Assembly (NCBI GenBank): GCA_914767715.1
Contig: OU612068.1
Span: 26,474,001-26,538,000 of the forward strand
Direction of reading: 5' to 3'
DNA: 64,000 nt
From: Membranipora membranacea
Taxonomy: Eukaryota > Bryozoa > Gymnolaemata > Cheilostomatida > Membraniporidae
Position 1 is the first letter of the stretch, and the number at the start of each line of letters is the position of its first letter. Under the pieces are notes generated by a model, which saw only the letters and a program-made list of their open reading frames with translations, had not been told where the DNA came from and made no database searches. Positions 49,766 to 61,400 of the stretch are shown one piece after another. Position numbers and translations under genes: made by a program.

Positions 49766-51659
49766 ATTTTTCTTCTTGCATACAATTTGATGTAGCCAAC
49801 TTCAATTTATTGCCTACTACACTCTTAGGCCTAGGCCTACTACATAACTGAAAACCAGATATGAGAAAACCATAGGCTTCATGTCTTCAGAGCCCTTTAG
49901 GCTAAAGATGAGCCTTTTACCCCAAAAAAATGAAACATGCAAGTAAAGTTTTCAACTAACATATACCTAGCCAACACCTGATAAGATGCCTAGAGCAATA
50001 TTGCATGCAGTCAGACAAAAAGCGCCTTGATACCAGTCAGAGAGCACAGCACATATTATGAGTTTCTTCCTGCAGTCGATCAATGACTCGAGTGTGAATG
50101 TTGTTGGTCTAGTCCTGATCATCAATTGCAAAAAAAAATTACAAAAACGAAACTGAGCAACAGTTGAGTCTTTTTCTACACGCTCATCTCAAGATGAAGT
50201 GTTGTAGTCCAATCAATGCTTATAAGAGTTAAGAGATTGAACAGGACTGAGGCTGTCGATCAGTTTAAAAATAAATATAGGCTACATTATATTATATCAT
50301 ATGATGATATTACCATCCATGCATGGGCCCCTGTGAATTGCATGCCTTTACTTTGTCAATGTCCAGTTGGTTGATACTGGACATTGGCAAAGGAATTCAG
50401 TTAAGACATGTAAGTAAGTCCCTAGGGCGGGCCCATGGGACTGACATGCCTTTAATTTGCCTATGTCCAGTATCAACTACTGATTGATACACTGACTGGA
50501 CATTGGCAAAGTTGAAAGTAGTGAAATGGCATTTGGGGCCAATCTATCTATATCTAAGATGATAATGTTCTCATACATTCATTCAGGGCTCTCAACCACT
50601 CAGATTTAGCCCGAGTTACTCAGGTTTTTGGATTCAAACCAGGCAACTCAGGGGATTTTAGAATATTAGCTAAAAACTCAGATTTTGCCTCATATTCATC
50701 AAAGTTAGGGAACTCCTCTCGTTGTGGCCTAGTTGTATGATTATAAAGAAACAATTTTATGTTGTGATATATGAAATACATTAACCAGGATGAAGTTTAC
50801 AGTAATCCTATATCAATGATCTCTGCTAACAACTCTAAAAAACCAGTACCATTCATATGCAGCTTAAATTGCTCTCTAGGCTTTGGCGGCCGGACCCATT
50901 GAGGAGGCTAACAGTGCTCTAAAACTGTAAGCTGTTTGTGCACAGGCATTTCACGCCTTTGAAATGCCACCTGCAATATGGTATCGGCAAATTTATTATT
51001 ATCAGTTGACTGACAGTCCGTTTTTATCCTACGACAGTAATGTACCGATGTATTACATTTCTTAGGAGACTGAGAAACCACATTTTGTTTTGGGCCGTAA
51101 ACAGCGCATAGCTTATATATACTTAGCGCAAGTTATAAAGTTGCATCAAAAAACTAACTGCTCGTTCTGTTTCATTCATATTTTTGCCACAATCACTATT
51201 ATAAATCACTATATAAATTGTTACATTTTCATCTCGTTTCTAATCTCAAAAATTGTATTTTGTCTCGCATTTGTTTTCATCGTTTTACATGGTGGTACCT
51301 ATGTATTATTTATCTCTTAGGAGGCTGTGAAACTATGCTTTTGTGTTGTCAATAGTTAAAAATCTAATTGGCCATTCTTAGGCCTATTTATATTTTTGCC
51401 ACAGCCATTGTAAATTTTTGCATTGTCACCTCATTTCGAATCTCGAAAGGAATTTTATTTTGTCCACCAATAGTTTTGGTTGTAGTATTTACTTACTTGT
51501 AGATTGATCGCTTCTTCTGGCGAAGGTTCTAGCGATGTGTCAGGCTCGTGAAAGGTAAACGTTCCGAGTCATCAACCATTTGTCATCGTACCATCGCTGC
51601 TGGAACCTTAACCTGCCACCGGTGGAACTACAAGTAGTGAGCAATCGCAACAAAGATTA
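49766..51659. other. D' 3' flank to end of unit 2
   Basis: Copy of the D 3' flank. It includes the hairpin cluster (about 50351-50515), the left part of the hAT-like MITE (from 50584; right end deleted near 50993) and the ~240 bp tandem repeat (51062-51480). No gene is seen. Confidence 0.5.
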
Positions 51660-52453
51660 TTCCAAAGTTTGGCTGTTGAAATAAAGAAGCTCTTTTTGTG
51701 GAGGTCAGTGTTGCAGTGAGGTATAAAGTACTGCTGATCATGTCTCCGGCTGCCAGTAGAGTAGAGAAGTGGTGGGGGCTTATGAAGTCAGTAGCAACTT
51801 CGTTGAAATGGATGGCTCTACCGTATTATCACTTATAGGTGACTGTAAAAACCTTTTTTGGCGTTGTAAATAGCTCAAAGAATAAACTGTTTCAGCTCAG
51901 GTTTAGATATCACATAAATACTCATGCTGCTTACTTCAATCTTATATTTTGCCTTAAACTTTATACACATCTCTCTTTTAAGTCTCACTTGTAATCTCAA
52001 AAATAAGAATTTTATTTTTGTCACTAAATTGGAAACAATATTTCAATTTGCCAGACTGGTTCATCATTTTTGCCTGCAAATAGAGGCTTTTGTGTTCTTC
52101 TGTAGTTTTATATTTCAATAGGAATATTACTACTACAGTTTTTCTCCTTGATTGATAATAATAGTTGTGAACACAGTAATATAATATGATAGTCTGCAGT
52201 ATGGTCATGTGATAGTCATGTGACCTGAAATGGAGGTAAGAAAGCCCATATTGCGTATGACTGCGCATGCCTGTTGCTATGATTACATTTCTGGATAAGA
52301 TTTTGCAAGGATCAAGAAAATTGTCCATTAGACAATATAATTTCTCAACAATTTCTCCAATTTTATACATATAAAGCCCTTCAGTATATGTTGGTAACCA
52401 ACAAGAGAAATTTCAAAGCTTAGAAGAAACAGAGTTCAAAATTGTGAGACATC
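51660..52453. other. Upstream region of FBXL13
   Basis: Unique sequence right of the duplication. It contains a candidate RFX X-box (see separate entry) and a perfect palindrome gttggtaaccaac near 52389. No other gene is supported. Confidence 0.45.
52273..52286 (+). promoter_or_regulatory. Candidate RFX X-box upstream of FBXL13
   Basis: GTTGCTATGATTAC fits the X-box pattern RYYNYY-N2-RRNRAC with one mismatch and sits 168 bp before the ATG. RFX factors drive ciliary genes through this site in animals, which agrees with the ciliary role of the downstream gene. Chance matches to this degenerate motif are common. Confidence 0.35.
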
Positions 52454-55400
52454 ATGGCAGCCTCCCTCAAGGGAATAGATCCTGAGTTAAAGAGATATCT
52501 GTACAAGAACAGGCTGCCTGATATTTATGAGGTAAGCATTTATTTTTAACTTACTTAAATGCAAGGCAGAAATAACCCATTTGGACCATTTTACAGGTTG
52601 CATACAAAATTGCAGTGTCATTTAGAGTAGTTAACTTTAGTTTCTGCAAGTGGATGACTGGTACTTGACAATCACTAGCCTCTTGCACAACCGGAAAGGT
52701 GCTGGTGAGGACTCACTCACTGCACTGCTATCAAAATTTATCACATTCAACTACCTCACTTAACAACTTATATTCCAAAGCATGGATCATTTTGGACTGC
52801 TGAGATATCCAAGGACCCAGTATTAATTATCAATGATTATTGACGTGGTACGATTAACAGATTTATGAGAAACTAAGTTTCCATAGTCCCACCCAATGAA
52901 AAATCTTTGTTGAAACTATACAAGCTCAGGTATGTGCTCAGGTATGTGCCTTCAATTGTATACGTAAAAAATGATGTTGACTGTTGCTCAAATGACACTG
53001 AATAACAGTCACTAGAGGAATGTATGTATAGCTATGGTTTAGTGTGTTACGGTTCTGTTCATAGTTGAAATGGAGTATGTTTTTTGCAGGCTATGCTCAC
53101 AGGGCTAGCAATCCATTGTCCCGAAGACCCATTTCAGTTCATGATTGAAAGTCTATCATGTGTTCAACACCTCGGATACGAAGTATTACAATGGTATGTT
53201 TGTGGCATTTGCATCATTTCAATTGTTTAATTGGCAGCATATATGCAGCTCTGTAATCTCATATGAAACCCAGCAGATATTATAGTGGTGATCACAATTA
53301 TTTTCTTCATAAATGAAATGTATGTAGATGTTTATTCACTCATATTATTCTGTTTGAACTTGATTTAATTTGGCAGGTTTAATGAGCTGTTATTCTACTT
53401 ATTGCTTATTTTATTGTAGGGATGCCTTTGTGGCAGACCACCTTAAACCGACCCACAAATCAGCTGTTGTGGAGAGTGCTCTCGCTCACCTGTTCAACTT
53501 CGATGATTCACAGGTGAGGCAATCATCCACATGGGTGTAATTAATCATCACTTGGAGGGCATGATGATTTATGGTAATGATCATGGCATACCGTCTGTCT
53601 AGGTAGAGAATCCGGTTGAAATGATGAATTCTAAAAGATTCCAATGGAGCGTCAATTGAATAAATGCTTTCAGGCCAGAGGAGTATTTATGATAAGCTGA
53701 GGGGCAATTGCCATTGCTCTAAAGTTAAGGTTAGGCTTCCCCCTCAACCCTCTGTCGTGAAGATGGATTTGTCTGTTAGATTACACACAAATATATATAA
53801 TCATTTCTTTTAGAACCAGCAAGCTGATGCGACAGTAAGTCTACAACTGAAACAATCGATATCTGTTTTTGCAATCATCCATTTGATCATCCTCTGTGCT
53901 AAAATGTATCTCATTGATTACCCCTGTTGTCATCATTTGCTTCTGACTTGCATATTTAGCCTCCTTTTGACAACCTCTTACTTAGCGTATATATGTAAAG
54001 ATAGAACTTTACTAGTAATCCGAAGGTCATTCCATGGTTTATAAGATCCTGAATTATGAAAATGAAGTCCACTCATGTACACGGGAGTTGACTTTGATAA
54101 ACTACTTGACTATCCCTAGGCATTTTACATACTGTGTCACATAGAATTCTGCTACTATTCAATACTGTTTGGGCTTTGACTTAATGCTCAAAGATATGGC
54201 TCAAATTTGCAGAGGGTTAAACTAAAGCCAGACGACGTGAAAGCTGTAGATTTTAAGCCTGTTATAGTGATCAGGCCGGTATGAATGTAACGTGTGCTGA
54301 GGGCAATTTAGAATGTTTCCCATAATGCACATTTCAAAGAGAGATTGAATTATTGGATTCATTGTAGGCTGCCTTATATGCCTTATACATTGTCACTATT
54401 CACTCACCTGCTTCTTCATCGTTAGGCTACCGCAGTACCAGATTTATAGAGCCAAATCTGTGGTATGAGTGATTTCCCATCTCAAAAAATCCATCTTATC
54501 TTGCCAAGATATTTTAAACACAATGCTCTGCCGTTTGGTGGGCATTAATCACATACCAAATGGGCCCAATTTCTACAGTCATGATCTCCTGATCAGCTAA
54601 TCACCTTTGGCCTCATCAATACCTTTCTTCTCCAATCTGCCGCTTTCCATGTCAGCAGCTATGCCGCAGCCTGCAGTGCACAGCAACATGCTTTTTTCAT
54701 CCCTACAAGATAACTATTGTTTATGTGTACCAACATAAATCCACATCATTAACATGTTGTAGCCATCACCTGAGATGATCATGAAGGCATATAGTCATTA
54801 TAATCGAGGAATGAAGAAGCTGGCTTTTGAGTAAGTAGCCATCCATTAGTCATATGAGAGCGACTGCCTATTATCCAGTTAGGAAAGCTCATAATTATGT
54901 AGTGTTTTAAATCCTATTGTGAGAACTACACCAATTTTGGACTGTTATTTTGCAACTCTGCCATTGCCTCTGCCATAACTCTGCCATTGCGGCGAAAAAG
55001 AGCTTGTATTAATATCAATAAATAGTTGCCTCCCGGCGTATGTTCCAGTGTTCTGACAAGCCTTCCTCTACCAGATTTTTGTTGCTCATGCTAAGGTCTC
55101 TAATATCATAATCAGGGAATCAAAATTTGTGCAATGACTCTTGACGGTGTAGTAAATCCTTCCTAACTCATCATTGGCAGCGCTTGGATGAGATACCATT
55201 TACACAAGAGGAGGAAGAGAATTGATAGTGAGAAGAAGTTGCTAAAAGCAGCAACACACTATGCACATCGTAAGATGAGACTTGCACTGCATCAGTGGAT
55301 CGAGTGGAAAGACTTCAGGATCGGTCGGCAATGCAGTGAGTTAAATTATAAAATCCAATCGCAATGATCAGACTGGCAATGTAGAGGGAGGTTGTAATAC

Positions 55401-58400
55401 CAGGTGGCATAAAAAGACACTTAGACTTATCATATAAATCCCAAACCAAAGAATATGATGAATTCTATCCCGAAGAATACATTTGACAAGGTTTTATATA
55501 TTCTGCAATTAATTTGACGCGCCCATCCGCTATGAAATCAACAGCATTTCTGCCCTATTTCTTCCATGAAATCTCATCGAACCCATTTTCTGTTAAGCTG
55601 TAAAAATTCTGTAGTTCGAGAATTTTCCAACATCTATTGATATTGATATTCCAATCAGTCATTGTATTTTTATCATGGACTGTTAAAAACATTACCATTT
55701 TCGTCTGGTACTCCTAGAAGATCAGGTCGATGTGTAATACTGGTGATTTAGTGTCGCTAGGTATTCAAGACCGTTGTATTTTGGAGTAATAATTCAACAC
55801 GCTGAATCTGCAAACATAATGAGTTTAATTTGGTGCGTTTTATTTTCACAGTGGCACACAACATCATTGAGAATGTGTTTAACAAATCGGTATCCTACGT
55901 CATATTTGGAGCATGGCTACAAGTAACTCTCGACGCGAGGAGAACCAGAGAATACTTCGAGGTAAGACTAACCAGGATCAAAGTTCTTTGTCATGTCTTA
56001 TCTCTCGCTTAAATACTAACTGATAAGAGGATGGCGGCTGCAAATAGTTTTAGTGAACGTTCGACCTTGCTAGGCAACGTTACACCTTCATTTATCACTT
56101 GTTGACCTTGAGGTTGGCCGTAATGTATTTGCTGGTAGATTATCTTCTATTCATCAATGATTATTAATAGATGAACCTTCGCTCTATTCGACTAACCTGA
56201 ATCTATTTTTCATATTTATCTAAGCCTTGGGAGTGTCTGTTGTAGGGTCCATATGTAACCAATCACCTATATTACTCTTATCTATCATGCTTTTGCCTTC
56301 AGGCCATCATTACTCAAACCAGTGGCGGAGTTCCGGTATATAATTTTTTTAGTGATCAGTTTTACACTAACTTAGCTTTGCAGTTGGAGTTCCATTGTTG
56401 CTGTGGTTCAAAATTTTCATTCTAAACCACGATATAAACTCCACCAAGTGATGTGGTGCAAATAATTCACAAGCTAATGTTATTTGGGTAACAAAATCAC
56501 TTTATAGATGATACTGCGATATCATTCCATGCACCAGGCACTTACTAGTTCCAATAAGGTTCTAAAATGGTTGAGCACTGTTGTTGCGAGTTCAGCTTAT
56601 CCGCTACTTGGGAATTGAATGCTGTGAATTTTGCTGCTGTACATTACAGCCCTAAGTAGCACCCTAATAAAATTAGTCTTTCCATTTTATTGAATTGCTG
56701 AAATAATAGGGAAAGGTGAGTTTAAATCCTATCTATCGTAATAATTACTTGAACTACCTCAAGCACCAAGCTAGCATAGAGATTTGTGCTGCAGTGTGCT
56801 AGCCAGCATGCAAGTTTGTGCAATACTTACTTGTCATAGGTTATCTTAAACATACTGAAACTGATGAGATGTACTTTCTTGATAAAAAAAAGTGGTACAA
56901 TCCAATATTGGTAACTGATAAGAGTTCAGTCAAATTTCTGGATTTATGAAATAATATGAGGTTGCTACGTTTGATTGGCTTGTTTCTATTTTTAACAGAG
57001 TCCAAATGATGACATGAGTGAAGTATGCATTTATTTTATAACACACACTTTACAGCTGAACCTCATTTTGATGTTGTAACTTCTGCCGACGCCAGCGATT
57101 ATTTCACCAGAGCTTAATTCCAGCTGCTTACCAATTCTCTATAGTTAGAAAGATTTTTTCATGATAGTTTGCCAGGAACCATTATTAGGCCTCAGTAACT
57201 CAGCTGTTCTTAAAATACGTTATTTATTGTTTGGAAATCCTGAGTATTGACACTTGTCAGGTTTGAGTTTGAGTTGTGTCAATTAATTCGCTTGTTATAA
57301 AGCCGGTTTCACCTGAAGCAGGGTGTGTGTTAGCCTGTCTTGACGAGACAGGGCTAGGTGTGTGTATTGTTATAATTGATGATATTGATTTTCAGAAATT
57401 AGGTCGAGGTGAAATGTCGGAAGATGATGACCCGTTTGGTAAAGGTACCGGGGAGGCGAGAGATGATATCGCTGCCATGGACAGACAGGATGCCACCCTG
57501 GTGAGTTATCCCGCCAATAACCAACTGCATTGAAAAGAAGTGAATTGCAAGAAGCATTTTGACTTTCATTTTACCGAGGAGCTATACATGTAGAATGTCA
57601 ACTTTAATTATAACATATTTATATTGACACTGAGTTGTCCCTGTTGCCCATGCAAGGAAAACACAAAGTATTATTACCAGTAGGATATGGTAGAGTTAAT
57701 TGCTAACTGCAGTCGTTCCATCTCTTTGTTGTAGATTTTCAGGCATCTGAATTTGATTGACCTATCGAGATGTGCGTGTGTATGTCGGGCGTGGAAAGAA
57801 ATCACAGAAGTACCACAGCTCTGGAGAAGGGTATGTGACAATCATGATAAAATTACAATGAGTAAAGGCTTGTTGATTCACCGCTAGTTTGACTTGACTG
57901 TTTTAGAATTATTTATAATGTCATCTACGGTCATTGCTTGTTATTATCCGACTACTAATAGCTGAAAAACTTTTTGGTTTTTTATAGATCAATTTCTCGG
58001 AGGTCCACAAAAGGTAATATCTCTCAACCATAATTTGTATGATAGTGGAGTTAAAAAAGGTTGCATACTAAATGAATTTATTTTCTTGATTACGTTATCA
58101 TACCTTATAACTTACTGATAATATCACTTGATATCTTTCTTATGTCAGGCTACTTCATGGGTATGTTTTGTACTTAGGTATAATTCAGGTCTAAAGTCAA
58201 GCCATCCAAAAATAATAGTCATCAAAATTAAATAGTTGCCACGTGTTTCATGAGGAACTTTTACTTACTTGGAAAAGTAACAGAAGTTCAATCTAGTTTT
58301 TGATATTACGCAAAACTTGATCTTAGGCCTGAACTACAATACTTGTATTCACTTGAACCCAATTCATCACAATATTTAGTCGGCTGCTAATTTCCCTGTG

Positions 58401-61400
58401 TTCCGCTGCTTTTTCTGCCAACTATACTTTAAACTCGAGCAAACAATGATTTAGAGAGCTTTTGGTCATCCTAGACAACCGTATGAATGCCTTGCAATGG
58501 TGCATAATACAATCATCTGCTTGGTTAATGAATAGTGTAATACAGAAGTGCCAGAGTAGTCATTTTCGGCCAAATTAGCATCAAGCCATGAACATCAGCA
58601 TAGTTTCTATTTCCTATATATTCCCTGCACCACTTTGATTATCTTAGCTTAGCGTGAGCAGACAGGCCAAGCATCTTATGCTAAAACTCATATCCTGCAT
58701 ATCAGTAATCAGTATGACGAGGTTTGGATATCATTCCAACATAAACAGCCAGATGTACTTTTGAGAGCATCCCATTATATGTATTATCAAGTTATCTGTT
58801 TTACCTAAATTTTAGTTGTTCCAATAAAAACTGGATGACTCGTTGAGTATTCCAGTCTTTATTGGAACAACTAAAATTTAAGTAAAAAGACTCCAAATAC
58901 AGGCAAATGGATCGCTTGATATTGTCATAGTTGATCGTGGTCACGGCTGTTATGTAGTATGATATCTGAGCCTCAATAACTAGCCTCTACCTATCAGTAT
59001 TTGTTGTGCTCTGTTCCCAAATGGTTTTCCAACTCCCTCACAGGCTTTACCATTGACATCGATTGTCATGTGCAGTTTATATATTTCACAGCGTTACCGA
59101 TCGTATAGCCTGTAAGCTGTTGATGAAGAGCAGATCATATGTAACTTTCCTGAACTTGAGAAGAGTACATACAGTCAGCTGGGATACTTTCAAGGTCGTC
59201 AGCGAGTGTCGAAATCTGCAGGATCTCAATGTATCTGAGTGCATCGCATTCAATGTAAGTACAAAACTCAAACTTTACATAATTGGAGATTTGTAATGCT
59301 TTTGTCAATCCATGCTCTAGAAAAAATGAGAGCATTGGACCATGAAACAAAGACTTATCAAATTGACTGGGACAATCTCAAAGACGGCACAGCACTGGAA
59401 TTAAAACTTGGCAGCATATGGCCCAGTAACATGAATTAAGTTTGGTTTATAAATCTTTCCTCTCCTTTTCCTCCCCTGAAAGTACACGAAGATCTAAAAG
59501 GTTGACATAATTTGTTTGTTGTTTACTGTAGGATGATTTGATGAAGATGATCAGTGAGGGCTGTAAGAGTTTGCTTTTCTTAAATGTCTCTTATACTTCA
59601 ATCACGGATGGTAGCTGTCGTCTCATAGCAAAGTGAGTATATACGGCCAAACATTGGCGGATACTGTAGCCTATTAGTTTTCCATTTTGTGCAATTTCAT
59701 TTGGACTTCATAATTCTAGTCTTGTGTTCCTCTTTCTCCAAATTAAAAATATTGTTTAATCCTCTCCACATTGTCTTGCCATAAAAATGAACACAGAACA
59801 TATAATGGAACCTGTTTACTCAGCCTTGAATTTGTTGTTGTTGTTGTTGTTGTTGTTGTTATAGTTTAATCGTAACGCTGTTGGATTGCAGAAAGCAGCA
59901 TGAATGAGAAAAACCACTGCAGATTATGATTTAAAGAATTATCATACCAAACGCCCCGGTGGATAAACGTTGATCTTTTGTTATAGGGGGCTTCAGAACC
60001 TTTCATACTTGAGCATGTCATACTGTCGTAAGATCACAAACAAAGGACTCGAGTATGTCGGTAATGGTAAAGGAGCCAGACGACTTGTATACATCAACCT
60101 GTCCGGATGTAATCAGGTATAATACAGTCTGAATTCCAGAATCGATTGTGCATATAATTTCTGCATTTGACAACGAATAAATGAGCAGAGCGAAAAATCT
60201 TTAGTAATTTAGCAACGATTTTACTGAAATTATCATTGATCATAAAAAGACATGGATACAGCGGCTCCTTCCTACTCACACTAGGACATCAGTGTTTTGA
60301 TTTATAAGTTGGTGTTTTTTGTACTAATAGTAGATGGTGTATATTTTTCAGCTCACAGCTGTTGGACTAAAGTCTCTGACTGCTGGATGTACAGGACTGA
60401 AGAATCTTATAGTCAATGACTTCCCCACACTAGACGACAATGCCATTATGGTATGTATGGTAACAGCATTTCATGCTGTATTATTCTGCAAATAGAGAAG
60501 AAAAGACTCTGACAAAATCCCATTATTATGGATAATTTTCAGTTTGATACTATCAGGAAATGTGGGTTTCTCTTGGTAAATTTTTGGATCAAATTGAAAC
60601 ATTCCACTTTCCACACAATAATTATTATTCTTTAGGTTCAGTCGTACTCACTCTAATCACTGGTTGGACAAAACGTTCACTCGGTTTTGGTTTTGGGTGC
60701 GGGTTCTTCCTCTCTCATGCCGTGCTCCTTCAGGTATCTCTCCTGCCTCTCCATCAGACTCATGATGTGGGTGAGTGAGGAGGATAAATCCTTAAGCTGA
60801 TCCAGCTCTGATTTCAGACTCTCCATGTCGCCCTGTAAACTTGTCACACTCTCAGCAAAGCTCAAGTTGGTCAACGAGCCAAGAGGGTTTTGTGATGTGG
60901 TACTTAATTGTGTCTTCTTGATGGTACCTGAACTGCTTGGCTGGATTAGAAGTTTGTCCTTCTTTGTATCAGCCTTCTTTGTCTTTGTATCAGCCTTCGC
61001 TACAGATCGGTTTGAGTCTTTGCCCTCCATTTTAAGAGATTTAACTGGTAGAACAGGAAAAGTAACTCAACTCATAGGCTGTCCAGCAGCTAACTCACTA
61101 AATAATTTGACTAGTTTGTGAAGCCATGTTTTATTTTCTGAGGTCATGTCATGACCTCAGAAAAGAAAACAATGAGCTATGCCTTTTTATGATTGGAATT
61201 ACCTGCCCATAGTGCACTGGAAAAACTGCGAAATTTTCTTCACTTCAAGTTGACAGAATTTTCACCATTTTTATTCTTTTATACTGACAGGAAGTAACCA
61301 GTCATACAAAGTTACAGGATGTATCTCTGCTGGGTACTCAGTTTCTCACTGATGATGCGTTCAAAAATCTGGCTAATACAAAGTCTCTGCATAGAATCCG

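Larger units (their letters stand above)
38737..51659. repeat. Segmental duplication, unit 2
   Basis: Second head-to-tail copy (about 12.9 kb) starting gccaatgcactgtgaactcg and ending caatcgcaacaaagatta; unique sequence starts at 51660. It carries pseudogene B', gene C' and gene D'. Compared with unit 1 it has lost about 1.15 kb and 0.5 kb inside B', about 0.3 kb before D' and about 0.24 kb of the MITE end. It has gained a 9-copy minisatellite and a 1.3 kb retroelement fragment. Exonic sequence of D' and most of C' is nearly identical to unit 1, so the duplication is fairly recent. Confidence 0.93.
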
